Below, in pieces: positions 17,588-27,056 of a stretch of 64,000 nt of DNA. Made by a program: the position numbers and the translations under genes. How positions within the stretch are numbered: the stretch's first letter is position 1; each line of letters opens with the position of its first letter. The stretch is taken from the NCBI GenBank assembly GCA_964527925.1, contig CAZGQO010000012.1, forward strand, positions 1 through 64,000, written 5' to 3'. The notes under the pieces were generated by a model that was not told the origin of the DNA, did no database searches, and was given only the letters and a program-made list of their open reading frames with translations. The DNA is from Ch128b sp964527925. Its GTDB lineage: Bacteria > Bacteroidota > Ignavibacteria > Ch128b.

Positions 17588-18595
17588 ATGGATTTGACAA
17601 CAACATATCTTGGAATTAAACTAAAAAATCCAATTATGCCTTCTGCCAGTCCTCTTTCAAAGGATCTTGATAGAGTTAAAAGGTTAGAGGATGCCGGTGC
17701 TTCAGCAATTGTGATGTGGTCGCTGTTTGAAGAAGAGCTAGAATCTGAACAATTGGAATTACACTATAGAACATCTATCCATTCAGAAAGTTATGCAGAG
17801 GCATTGAGTTACTTTCCAGAATTTTCGAAATATAAAATTGGTCCTGAATTTTATCTCGAACATTTAAGAAAGATTAAAGAGTCTGTTAGCATTCCAGTAA
17901 TTGCCAGTTTAAATGGCAAGTCAATGGGCGGCTGGACTGATTACGTAAAAAATTTTGAAGAAGCTGGTGCAGATGCTCTGGAGTTGAACATTTATTTTCT
18001 TGCAACAGATCCAACAAAAAGTTGTATCGATATTGATAATTTATACATCGATATTGTAAAAGAGGTAAGAAAGACAGTTAAAATTCCAATTGCTGTAAAG
18101 CTTAGTCCCTATTTCAGTTCCACTGCCTGGATTGCAAACGAATTGACGAAAGCAGGTGCAAAAGGACTTATTCTGTTCAATAGATTTTATCAACCCGATA
18201 TTGATTTAGAAAATTTAGAAGTTATACCAAATGTTATTCTAAGCACACCTTTTGAAAATAGATTACCTTTAAGATGGATTGCAATTCTTTATGGTAGAGT
18301 TAACGCTGACCTTGCGGCAACAAGTGGAATTGCTTCCGCTGAAGATGTGATAAAGATAATTATGGCAGGAGCAAGTGTGACTCAAATGTTTTCAGCGATT
18401 ATAAAGTATGGTGAAAAACACATTGCCAATGTACTTGCTGATATTAAGAAATGGATGGAAGAACATGAGTATGAATCAATTGAACAGATGAAAGGAAGTA
18501 TGAGTCACAAATCTGTTGAAAATCCTGCTGCTTTTGAGCGTGCGAACTACATGAAAATTCTTCAAACTTTTGATCCGCAAAAACTCAAATTTTGA
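17588..18595 (+). CDS. Dihydroorotate-dehydrogenase-like flavoprotein
   Basis: 335 residues, a TIM-barrel of the DHOD family: KNPIMPSASPLS at the N-terminus, VKLSPYFSS and the phosphate-binding GIASAEDVIKIIMAGAS near the C-terminus. The motif that normally carries the catalytic Cys or Ser after the conserved Asn (NxSCPN) reads NIYFLATDP, so it is unlikely to oxidise dihydroorotate. Such proteins are often found beside PFOR in related bacteria, and a role in electron transfer or another flavin reaction is inferred. GGAGG precedes the ATG. Confidence 0.75.
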   Translation: MDLTTTYLGIKLKNPIMPSASPLSKDLDRVKRLEDAGASAIVMWSLFEEELESEQLELHYRTSIHSESYAEALSYFPEFSKYKIGPEFYLEHLRKIKESVSIPVIASLNGKSMGGWTDYVKNFEEAGADALELNIYFLATDPTKSCIDIDNLYIDIVKEVRKTVKIPIAVKLSPYFSSTAWIANELTKAGAKGLILFNRFYQPDIDLENLEVIPNVILSTPFENRLPLRWIAILYGRVNADLAATSGIASAEDVIKIIMAGASVTQMFSAIIKYGEKHIANVLADIKKWMEEHEYESIEQMKGSMSHKSVENPAAFERANYMKILQTFDPQKLKF

Positions 18596-18707
18596 GAAAT
18601 TATGTATATATAAAAGAGAGCGGTTGTTTTAGTAAATTTTATCTGTTTATAAGTATTTACAAAATGTTTTGAACAAAAATTAAATTGCAAGTGAAATTAT
18701 TTTACGA

Positions 18708-19277
18708 ATGAAAAAAGAAAAGAAAACACAAATTCTTATTAGGGTTAAAAAAGAAACAATCCTAGAAAAAATTATCGTATCGACTGACCTTTCACCTCTC
18801 TCTTTAGTTGCATTAGAATATGCTAATTCGATTGCAGAGACTTATGATGCAAAAGTTTATCTCGTTTATGTATGTGAACAGGTTCCATCCGAGAAAAAAA
18901 TGAAAAAATATCCTGAGCTTAAAGAGAAATACAGGGAGTTCAAAAAGAAAATCCGTGAGGAATTAAAAAAGCTTGCTATTGAAAAACTTAATCTCGCAGA
19001 AGAAGTTGAAATAGTTGTTCTTGAAGGTAATCCTTATAAGGAAATTATTAAGTTCACTATTGATAATAATATTGGGCTAATTGTAGTAGCTTCTCATGGA
19101 CGCACTGGATTTTCACATATGTTAATGGGTGGTGTTGCTGAGAAGATTGTCAGATATTCACCTGTACCTGTTTTGACCGTTAAACCAGAACAGGTTGCAA
19201 CTACTTTCTTAACAAGAGATGAAGTAGAAAAAGAGTTACACTTAAAATTTAAACAGGATGATTTTTTTGAATTCTAG
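18708..19277 (+). CDS. Universal stress protein, UspA family
   Basis: 189 residues. The Usp fold has IIVSTDLSPLS at the first strand and the ATP-binding loop VVASHGRTGFSHMLMGGVAEKI, with the G-x2-G-x9-G spacing of ATP-binding members. There is a basic N-terminal extension (1-15) and a C-terminal tail after LTVKP (about 165-189) not usual in the family. It precedes the cytochrome operon by 32 bases and may be co-transcribed. Confidence 0.88.
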   Translation: MKKEKKTQILIRVKKETILEKIIVSTDLSPLSLVALEYANSIAETYDAKVYLVYVCEQVPSEKKMKKYPELKEKYREFKKKIREELKKLAIEKLNLAEEVEIVVLEGNPYKEIIKFTIDNNIGLIVVASHGRTGFSHMLMGGVAEKIVRYSPVPVLTVKPEQVATTFLTRDEVEKELHLKFKQDDFFEF

Positions 19278-19309
19278 ATAATCAACCTATAGGGAGAGAG
19301 TTGAAAATT

Positions 19310-21451
19310 ATGAAAAAAAACCGGGTGCTGTACCAGCTTTTCATTCTATTTCTCTTAATGTTGAACACAAATCTATTTTCACAAACAAATGATGAATGTT
19401 TAACCTGCCATAGCGATACTGAATTATCAACTGAGAAAAATGGGAAAACAATTTCTCTTTTTGTCGATGATAAAGTTCTGAATAATTCGGTTCATAGAAA
19501 ACTTAGTTGTGTATCCTGCCATAAAGGATTTAATCCAGAAGAATTGCCCCATAAGGAAGTCATTGAACCAATCAAATGTTCGAGCTGTCACAAAGATGCA
19601 CCTGTTAAACATATATTCCACCCGAAGATATTCAAATTGGGTGAAAAGATGGGTTTAGCAGGAATTGACTGTAAAGAATGTCATGGTACACATAATGTAA
19701 TTTCAATAAGGAATACTTCCTTCCCATTCTACATTTCAAATCAAGTGAATTCTTGTGGAAAATGTCACTCATCGATTAAATCAGATTTTGAAAAATCAAT
19801 TCATTTCAAAGCAGTTGTGGATAATATTCCACTTGCACCAAACTGTTTGAATTGTCATAAAACAAAAGTTTCGAACGAATATGTAATACAGGATTCGTTG
19901 AAAGGTAAAATCGCACAGGAAAAACTTTGCTTGAGCTGTCACCTTGAAAAACCAGATGTTTCAGAATTAGTTGCTACAAAACTATCATTTATTAAGGCCT
20001 ATGAAAATAGTGTGCATGGACAAGCTCTGCTCAAAGGAAATCCAAAAGCTGCAAACTGTGTTGATTGTCACAGTTCTCACTTAATAATAAAGAAGAGTGA
20101 TGAAGAATCACCAGTTTCAAAATTTAAAGTAGTAAGTACTTGTGGTAAATGTCACGATAAGATTGCTGTTGAATTTTCGGAAAGTATTCATGGAGTTGCT
20201 TTATCAAAAAGGAATGTAGATGCACCAACTTGCACCGATTGTCATGGTGAGCATAATATATTATCTCCCGATGATCCACGAGCAACAGTTTCATACAGAA
20301 ATGTTTCTGTTCAGGTTTGTTCACCCTGTCATGAATCGGTAAAACTTTCTGAGAAGTATGGATTATCAATTAAACAACCCGGAACATATAGTACAAGTTA
20401 TCATGGTTTAGCTTTGAGAGGTGGTGATACTGAAGCTGCTAACTGCGCAAGTTGTCATGGTTATCATAACATCAAACCTTCTACAGACTCGACTTCCACT
20501 ATCCACAAATTAAACCTTGTGAAAACTTGTGGTAAATGTCATCCCGGTGCAAACGAAAGATTTGCGACGGGAAAAATTCACATTACCGAGAGAGAGAAAG
20601 AGGAACCAGTTCTTTACTGGATTTCAACGATTTATATAATTTTGATTGTGACTACGATTGGTGGAATGTTTATTCATAATATTTTCGATTTCATTAAGCG
20701 TGCAAAAAGAAGAAAGATGATTCAGAGAGGATTGATTAAACAGGAACATCATGGACATGCACTTTATTTGAGAATGACTGTTAATGAAAGAATTCAGCAC
20801 TTTCTGTTATTGATAAGTTTCTTTACGCTTGTCATCACAGGCTTTGCTTTGCGATTCCCTGATGCATGGTGGGTAAGACATTTACGAGATTTAATTTCAG
20901 GATTTTTTGAATGGCGTAGTTTACTTCACCGAATTGCCGCTGTTGTTATGGTCGCCGATTCTATTTACCACATCTTTTATCTCGCATTTACAGAAAGAGG
21001 CAGACAATTATTCAAAGATTTACTTCCAAATATTAAAGATGTGAAAGATGCAATTGGAGTAATGAAATATAATCTTGGTCTTTCACCAGTAAAACCAAAA
21101 CTGGATAGATTCAGTTATGTCGAAAAAGCTGAATACTGGGCTTTGATCTGGGGAACTGTTGTGATGACAATCACTGGAATTATTATGTGGTTTGAAAATA
21201 CATTTATTGGAATATTCACAAAACTTGGATATGATATTGCAAGAACAATTCACTACTTTGAAGCATGGTTAGCTTTTCTGGCAATAATTGTCTGGCACTT
21301 TTACTTTGTAATTTTCAATCCTGATGTCTACCCGATGAGTCTTGCATGGATTAAGGGTACTCTCACAGAAGAAGAAATGGCAGATGAACATCCACTTGAA
21401 CTTGAAAGAATTAAAAAGCAACAAGAACAAAAAGATGTTCAAGAAAATTAA
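19310..21451 (+). CDS. 13-heme cytochrome c fused to cytochrome b
   Basis: The ATG at 19310 is chosen because GGGAGAG lies 11-18 bases upstream; a TTG at 19301 is in frame but too close. 713 residues: signal peptide (about 1-25, ending FSQ), 13 CxxCH motifs (about 30-412), a membrane helix near 437-460, then a four-helix cytochrome b region (about 495-680) with pairs of histidines in helices (LLHRIAAV, TIHYFEAWLAF). This arrangement suits a quinol oxidase or reductase exchanging electrons between the membrane quinone pool and periplasmic hemes. The cytochrome b part resembles the separate protein encoded at 23432. The next gene overlaps by 17 bases. Confidence 0.88.
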   Translation: MKKNRVLYQLFILFLLMLNTNLFSQTNDECLTCHSDTELSTEKNGKTISLFVDDKVLNNSVHRKLSCVSCHKGFNPEELPHKEVIEPIKCSSCHKDAPVKHIFHPKIFKLGEKMGLAGIDCKECHGTHNVISIRNTSFPFYISNQVNSCGKCHSSIKSDFEKSIHFKAVVDNIPLAPNCLNCHKTKVSNEYVIQDSLKGKIAQEKLCLSCHLEKPDVSELVATKLSFIKAYENSVHGQALLKGNPKAANCVDCHSSHLIIKKSDEESPVSKFKVVSTCGKCHDKIAVEFSESIHGVALSKRNVDAPTCTDCHGEHNILSPDDPRATVSYRNVSVQVCSPCHESVKLSEKYGLSIKQPGTYSTSYHGLALRGGDTEAANCASCHGYHNIKPSTDSTSTIHKLNLVKTCGKCHPGANERFATGKIHITEREKEEPVLYWISTIYIILIVTTIGGMFIHNIFDFIKRAKRRKMIQRGLIKQEHHGHALYLRMTVNERIQHFLLLISFFTLVITGFALRFPDAWWVRHLRDLISGFFEWRSLLHRIAAVVMVADSIYHIFYLAFTERGRQLFKDLLPNIKDVKDAIGVMKYNLGLSPVKPKLDRFSYVEKAEYWALIWGTVVMTITGIIMWFENTFIGIFTKLGYDIARTIHYFEAWLAFLAIIVWHFYFVIFNPDVYPMSLAWIKGTLTEEEMADEHPLELERIKKQQEQKDVQEN

Positions 21452-23420
21452 TTTAGCCATTATATTTTTTGTTCTTCTTTTGATTCTTTCGACTGTGGGT
21501 AGCTTTGCCCAGGAAAATGAAGATTGTTTAATGTGTCATAATGATAAGGAATTAACTAAAAAAGTTGGAAATAAAACAGTTTCACTATTTGTAGATGAAT
21601 CGAAAATTAAATCATCTGTTCATAAATCGGTCAAGTGTGTTTCCTGTCATTCTGATTTGAAAGATGCTGAATTCCCTCATGAAAGTGATTTAAAGAAAGT
21701 CGATTGTGGTCAATGTCATAAAGAACAAAGCATTCAATTCTGGATTTCATTGCATGGGAAAGCAAAATCAAAAGGAGATCCACTGGCTCCTGATTGTAAA
21801 ACCTGTCATAGATATCATCAAGTTCTAAGTTCAAAGGATTTAAACTCTCAAACCAATCCACTAAGAGTTCCTTTTCTATGCGGTCAATGTCATAGAGAAG
21901 GTGCGCCAGTTCAAAGACAGAGAGTTATTCATCAGGATAAAATTCTTGAAAATTACACTGAAAGTATTCATGGTGAAGGATTATTAAGAAAAGGTCTTGT
22001 AGTTTCTGCAACTTGTACATCATGTCATACTTCTCATTTCATTCTTCCTCACACTGATCAAAGATCATCAATTGCAAGAAGAAATATTTCATCCGCATGC
22101 GCAAAATGTCACACACAAATTGAAGCAGTTCACAGAAAAGTTATTCGTGGGGAATTATGGGAAAAAGAAGCACATGTGCTTCCTGCATGCGTTGATTGTC
22201 ATCAACCACATAAAGTGAGAAGAGTTTTTTATGACCAGGGTACTGCAGATGAAGATTGTTTAAGCTGTCATGAAAATAAAGATTTGAAAGCCAGTGATGG
22301 AAGATCAATGTTTGTTGACTATTCTCTTTTAAATCGTTCCATTCTTCAAAAAATTGCCTGCAGTCAATGCCATTCAGAAGTCAATCCTTCAAAAATAAGA
22401 CCATGTATTTCAATCAAAAATAAAGTTGATTGTTCAGCCTGTCATGCTGAAGTTGTTAATGTATATCAGACAAGCTTGCATGGGACATTATTTGCTAAAA
22501 ATGATCCAAACGCTCCAAGCTGTCGTGATTGTCATGGAACACATGGAATTTTGAGCAAGCGAGATCCTGCATCAAAAACTTTTCCAATTAATGTTCCGAA
22601 TCTCTGCGCTCAATGTCATCGTGAAGGTGAAAAAGCCGCTGTGCGATATAAAGGTCCTGAACACGAAATAGTTGAAAAATATGTGGAAAGTATTCACGGA
22701 AAGGGATTATTGAAGAGTGGTCTTGTTGTAACTGCAATGTGCATAGATTGTCATACTGCTCATGGTGAATTACCCGCTAAAGATCCTCGATCAACAGTTA
22801 ATCGAAAAAATATCGCAAAAACTTGTGGTAAATGTCATCACGGAATTGAAGAACAATTTGAAAAAAGCATCCACTCTCCTTTAGTCAATAAAATTGATAA
22901 ACCACTGCCAGTTTGCAGCGACTGTCACACCGCACATAAAATTATCAGAGCTGATGATCAGGGATTTAAATTAGTTGTAATGAATCAATGTGGTCGTTGT
23001 CACGAAGAAATTGCCAAAACTTATTTTGATACTTATCATGGAAAAGTTTCAAGACTTGGATATACGAAAACCGCTAAATGTTATGATTGTCATGGTGCCC
23101 ATGACATTCTTCATGTTTCAGATTCACGTTCTCATCTAAGTCGTAATAATGTTGTAAAAACCTGTCAGAAATGTCATCACGGTGCGAACAGAAGATTTGC
23201 TGGTTATTTAACTCACGCAACTCACCATGATCTAGATAAATATCCATATCTTTTCTGGGAATTCTGGAGTATGACTGGTTTGTTAATTTTTACATTTGTA
23301 CTCGGCGGAATTCATACACTTTTGTGGTTGCCACGATCATTGCAATGGAAAAGAGAATTAAGTAAAAAAGAGAATGAAATGAAATCAATTGATTCAAAAT
23401 CAGATGAGAAAGGGGGGTGA
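21435..23420 (+). CDS. 19-heme cytochrome c with internal duplication
   Basis: Start ATG at 21435 gives a proper signal peptide (MFKKINLAIIFF to SFAQ, 1-26); longer frames upstream are read inside the preceding gene. 661 residues with 19 CxxCH motifs and one membrane helix near the C-terminus (FTFVLGGIHTLLWL). Hemes 1-8 and 9-16 are two copies of a roughly 243-residue unit; hemes 17-19 form a tail like that of the 13-heme protein. It probably stores or wires electrons in the periplasm, anchored in the inner membrane. The next gene starts within or just after its stop. Confidence 0.87.
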   Translation: MFKKINLAIIFFVLLLILSTVGSFAQENEDCLMCHNDKELTKKVGNKTVSLFVDESKIKSSVHKSVKCVSCHSDLKDAEFPHESDLKKVDCGQCHKEQSIQFWISLHGKAKSKGDPLAPDCKTCHRYHQVLSSKDLNSQTNPLRVPFLCGQCHREGAPVQRQRVIHQDKILENYTESIHGEGLLRKGLVVSATCTSCHTSHFILPHTDQRSSIARRNISSACAKCHTQIEAVHRKVIRGELWEKEAHVLPACVDCHQPHKVRRVFYDQGTADEDCLSCHENKDLKASDGRSMFVDYSLLNRSILQKIACSQCHSEVNPSKIRPCISIKNKVDCSACHAEVVNVYQTSLHGTLFAKNDPNAPSCRDCHGTHGILSKRDPASKTFPINVPNLCAQCHREGEKAAVRYKGPEHEIVEKYVESIHGKGLLKSGLVVTAMCIDCHTAHGELPAKDPRSTVNRKNIAKTCGKCHHGIEEQFEKSIHSPLVNKIDKPLPVCSDCHTAHKIIRADDQGFKLVVMNQCGRCHEEIAKTYFDTYHGKVSRLGYTKTAKCYDCHGAHDILHVSDSRSHLSRNNVVKTCQKCHHGANRRFAGYLTHATHHDLDKYPYLFWEFWSMTGLLIFTFVLGGIHTLLWLPRSLQWKRELSKKENEMKSIDSKSDEKGG

Positions 23421-23431
23421 AGAAAGCAGAA

Positions 23432-24271
23432 ATGAATAACTTAAAAGAAAAGTATTTCCAGCGCTTCACCATTTTAGATCGAACTCTTCATGTTCTTATG
23501 ATTATAAGTTTTCTTAGCCTATCATTAACTGGCATGACTTTGAAGTTTTCTTATACAGGATGGGCTGTGTTTTTATCCAAGCTTTTTGGTGGATTTGAAT
23601 CAGCAGGTACAATTCATCGAATTGCAGCAAGTTTAATGATTGGAGTTTTTATAACTCACATAATTGATCTATTCAGAATTAAAAAAGAAAAGTATGGTTC
23701 CTGGAAGGTTATGCTTACGGGTCCAAACACAATGCTGTCTACAAAAAAAGATCTGATTGATTTTCGTGATTCCATTAAATGGTTCCTTGGTTTGGGTGAA
23801 AAACCCAAATATGGTCGATGGACCTACTGGGAAAAATTTGATTATTTCGCTGTGTTCTGGGGAATTTTTGTCATTGGTTCGACCAGTTTTGTTCTCTGGT
23901 TTCCTGAATTTTTCACAAACTTTCTTCTGGACTGGATGATTAATGTTGCAACCATTATTCATTCCGATGAAGCTTTGCTTGCAACAGGATTCATATTCAC
24001 AGTTCATTTTTTAAATACACATTTAAGACCCGAGAAATTTCCAATGGATATTGTCATCTTCACCGGGTCAATGCCTCTTGAAGAATTTAAACGAGATAAA
24101 CCCGCTCAATATGAGGAACTCGTTAAATCCGGAAAATTAGATGAATTTCTCGTCGAAAGACAACCAGATGTAGTTATTAAAACAATAAAAATTTTTGTCT
24201 GGACTGTTCTGTTGATTGGTTTCAGTATCATTATCTGGATTATATACGCAATGGTTTTTGCCTATCGATAA
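23432..24271 (+). CDS. Cytochrome b subunit for the 19-heme protein
   Basis: 279 residues from the ATG at 23432 (a GTG at 23417, overlapping the previous stop, is possible). Four membrane helices with paired histidines (TLHVLMIISF, TIHRIAASLM, TIIHSDEALLATGF, FTVHFLNTHLRP). The fold and loop motifs (WTYWEKFDYFAVFWG, PMDIVIFTGSMPLEE) match the C-terminal domain of the 13-heme fusion (YVEKAEYWALIWG, PMSLAWIKGTLTEEE). It probably receives electrons from quinol and passes them to the 19-heme partner, forming a two-gene version of the fusion. Confidence 0.85.
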   Translation: MNNLKEKYFQRFTILDRTLHVLMIISFLSLSLTGMTLKFSYTGWAVFLSKLFGGFESAGTIHRIAASLMIGVFITHIIDLFRIKKEKYGSWKVMLTGPNTMLSTKKDLIDFRDSIKWFLGLGEKPKYGRWTYWEKFDYFAVFWGIFVIGSTSFVLWFPEFFTNFLLDWMINVATIIHSDEALLATGFIFTVHFLNTHLRPEKFPMDIVIFTGSMPLEEFKRDKPAQYEELVKSGKLDEFLVERQPDVVIKTIKIFVWTVLLIGFSIIIWIIYAMVFAYR

Positions 24272-24389
24272 AGTATAATTCACAGTTTGTTTGATTTATA
24301 GGTTCTCTGTAATCAATGAAAAAATATTTTTAAAGTAATGTTTAGCTTTTAACAAAATTTGATTACACATAAATGTGAGGAATGGCAAA

Positions 24390-25919
24390 ATGAAATTTAA
24401 GTTACCAAAAGTTTTTTATAATCCCGTCTCAATTTCTGGTGGGGTAGTTGCATCAATCAGTTTTGGCTTAATCTTATTTCTGATGATACTCGAAGCACTC
24501 TCTAAAACTCACAAACCTTATGTTGGAATTATTGCTTTTGTCATTCTACCAATTTTTTTATTGATTGGAATTTTCGTTTTCTTCTATGGAGCAATTAAAG
24601 AAAGACAGAAAATCAAAAAAGGTTTGAAGAGTGAATATGAATTTCCTGTTATTGATCTAAATGATGAACATCAAAGAAAAGCTGTGATTTTCTTCTCTAT
24701 TGCAGGAATTCTTTTGCTTCTGTTCAGTGCCTTTGGAAGTTATAAAGCGTATGAATATACTGATTCGGATCAATTTTGCGGTGAACTTTGTCACAAAGTG
24801 ATGTCTCCAGAATTTAATGCTTATCAGGTATCTCCACATTCGAGAGTTGGCTGTGTGAAATGTCACATTGGTCCTGGTGCTGATTGGTTTGTTCGTTCAA
24901 AACTTTCTGGTGCATATCAGGTTTATGCAACAATTTTTAATAAGTATCCTCGACCAATTCCAACTCCAATTGAAAATTTAAGACCAGCTCAGGAAACCTG
25001 CGAACAATGTCATTGGCCCAAACACTTCTTCAGTGAAAAACAAGTTGTAAATGATTATTACGAAAGTGATGAGAAAAACACTAGATGGAATTTATATTTA
25101 TTGATGAAAATTGGTGGGGGAAACGAAGAAGCTGGTCCAACTTCAGGAATTCACTGGCACATGAACATCAAAAATAAAATTTATTATTATGCTCTTGATT
25201 ATGAACGTCAGGTGATTCCTTACATCGAAGTTGAAAGAATGGATGGGACACGTGCGGTTTATAAAAGCACCGAAATTAAATTTTCCAAAGAAGATTTGAA
25301 TAACGCATATAAACGAAGAATGGATTGTATTGACTGCCACAACAGACCAACGCACATTTATCAACCGCCAGAAAGATCAGTCAATCATGTGATTTCTCTC
25401 GGATGGATAAATAGAAAATTGCCATACATTAAAAGCATTGCTGTCGATGTACTTGAAAATGATTATTTGAATAAAGAATCGGCATTGGACAGTATAAAAT
25501 ATTTAATTGATGAATTTTACTCTTCAAATTATCCTGAAATTTATAGAACAATGAAAAGCGATATTGATAGAGCTATAGTCGAAGTTCAGAAAATTTATTC
25601 CAGAAATTATTTTCCTGAAATGCGAGTGAGCTGGAAGAATCATTTCGATAACATTGGACATATGTATTATCTCGGTTGTTTCCGCTGTCATGATGACAAA
25701 CATGTTAGAGACGATGGAAAAGTTCTAACAAAAGATTGCAATACATGTCATACAATTTTATCTCAAAGTTTTGAAAATGTACCTGTACGATTATCATTGA
25801 ATGGTCTGGAGTATAAACATCCTGTAGATATTGGAAATGATTGGAAGGAAGTTAATTGCTCAGAATGTCATGGTAAAACACATATTGAACTTTTAAAAGA
25901 TGTTTATACCAGTAAATGA
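24390..25919 (+). CDS. NapC/NirT-like membrane cytochrome c, 7 hemes
   Basis: ATG at 24390 has GAGG 10 bases upstream; an in-frame GTG at 24375 is less likely. 509 residues. Two hydrophobic helices (about 10-33 and 40-63) and a third (about 95-113) precede the heme part. The first heme site is CGELCHKVM, a CxxxCH form followed by a methionine, then CVKCH, CEQCH, CIDCH, CFRCH, CNTCH and CSECH. NapC/NrfH proteins oxidise menaquinol and pass electrons to periplasmic partners; this larger one could feed the multiheme proteins. It closes the cytochrome block. Confidence 0.82.
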   Translation: MKFKLPKVFYNPVSISGGVVASISFGLILFLMILEALSKTHKPYVGIIAFVILPIFLLIGIFVFFYGAIKERQKIKKGLKSEYEFPVIDLNDEHQRKAVIFFSIAGILLLLFSAFGSYKAYEYTDSDQFCGELCHKVMSPEFNAYQVSPHSRVGCVKCHIGPGADWFVRSKLSGAYQVYATIFNKYPRPIPTPIENLRPAQETCEQCHWPKHFFSEKQVVNDYYESDEKNTRWNLYLLMKIGGGNEEAGPTSGIHWHMNIKNKIYYYALDYERQVIPYIEVERMDGTRAVYKSTEIKFSKEDLNNAYKRRMDCIDCHNRPTHIYQPPERSVNHVISLGWINRKLPYIKSIAVDVLENDYLNKESALDSIKYLIDEFYSSNYPEIYRTMKSDIDRAIVEVQKIYSRNYFPEMRVSWKNHFDNIGHMYYLGCFRCHDDKHVRDDGKVLTKDCNTCHTILSQSFENVPVRLSLNGLEYKHPVDIGNDWKEVNCSECHGKTHIELLKDVYTSK

Positions 25920-25964
25920 AAATTTGCTGAATTGTTGTTTCTTTTAATTATCTAACGATGAATT

Positions 25965-26216
25965 TTAACGATGAACAACTAAAGTATCATATGGTCCAGT
26001 AAAAGCAATTGAATCAATTAAAGTTAGTGTATTATAAGCTATAATATCTTTGAAAGTTATTAAACTCCAGTTTTCTTGTATTATTGTTCCACATTCTGAA
26101 ATTACTTGATAAATTATTTTCTTTCCGATTAAGCTCCTAAATAACTGAGGTCCAGTATCAGGTATAACCCCGCATTTAATATCTATTTCAATTCCCAGAT
26201 CGTTTAATTCGGTTCC
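25965..26216 (-). pseudogene. 3' fragment of an unknown gene
   Basis: On the minus strand an 83-codon open stretch without any start codon runs from 26216 down to a TAA at 25965. It reads GTELNDLGIEIDIKCG near its beginning and ends FTGPYDTLVVHR. The composition is protein-like, but I do not recognise the family. It abuts and slightly overlaps the broken end of the transposase relic, so the rest of the gene was probably lost during insertion or later deletion. Confidence 0.5.
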
Positions 26217-27027
26217 TCATAAACCCTCTGAAACTTTCCCCTGTATCTTTGTTTATCTTCTTCATTCAAATAGCTAATTACATTCTCCCTCTTATGCCAT
26301 TGACACCTCTGATAAGCTACTTTCTACCCAAATACCTCTTCTACTGCCTTACTTATTCCTTTTGAACCATCACTTATTACTAATAACCCATTGTTAAAAC
26401 AAAGATTCCTCTCTATTAATCCCTTCAATAATCCCTTTATTGATTCACTATTTTCTGTTGCCGTATGTACAAATCCAAGCATTATTTTCTTTCCATCACC
26501 AGTTATTCCCACTACATGCACTATATTCTGCTTAAATAAACTCTTCCCATCTATTATTAAACTCACAAAATCATAATTAACCAAATCTCTATTCTTAAAT
26601 TCCTTAAGCGCTTTCTCTGCCTCCTGTGTAAACAATCGACTCATTCTACTTTGTGATAATCCAAAACTATCTGCTATCAGCTGAGCTACTTTCTTATATT
26701 TCCTCTAATTTATACCATTTATTAATAATTTCACAAATCTTCTATCAAGCTTTATTTCCTTATTTGCCTTCCGGTAAATCTCTGGTTCCTCCGTCTTTAA
26801 TGTCTGTTTATTCCTCATCCTTGGTACATCTATCTTTACTTTTTATTTATTGTGAGACTACCAGAATTCTTACCCCATCGATAATATTCCGCCTCTCTGT
26901 TATACCTTTCTCCTGTCTTTACCTCCAATTCTCTATTTATTGCTCTTATTAGTAGATCTTTCAGTGTCTCTCCAATAAATAGTTCAGGTTGATTATTGAG
27001 TGTTTCAATTAATTCATTTGCGTTCAT
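26204..27027 (-). pseudogene. Decayed IS256-family transposase
   Basis: Reading down the minus strand: MNANELIETLNNQPELFIGE begins at 27027; a frameshift lies near 26838 (after SLTINKK); then KVKIDVPRM to LLINGIN, an in-frame TAG near 26705, RKYKKVAQLIADSFGLSQSR, and the DDE core with LIIDGKSL and VISDGSKGI. A second TAG at 26321-26323 precedes the family signature QRCQWHKRENV, and the frame ends VYEEPN at about 26207. The region with the third catalytic acid (Glu) is missing. With one frameshift, two stops and a 3' truncation it cannot make an active enzyme. Confidence 0.88.
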
Positions 27028-27056
27028 TTCATAGATTATTTTCTTATCTTGCTTGT

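Noticed and set aside
21342..21434. Upstream extension of the 19-heme cytochrome
   Set aside because: It is read entirely within the previous gene in another frame; the signal peptide begins at 21435.
26391..26952. Plus-strand frames at 26391 and 26653
   Set aside because: They run antisense to the transposase relic, whose conserved motifs lie on the minus strand.
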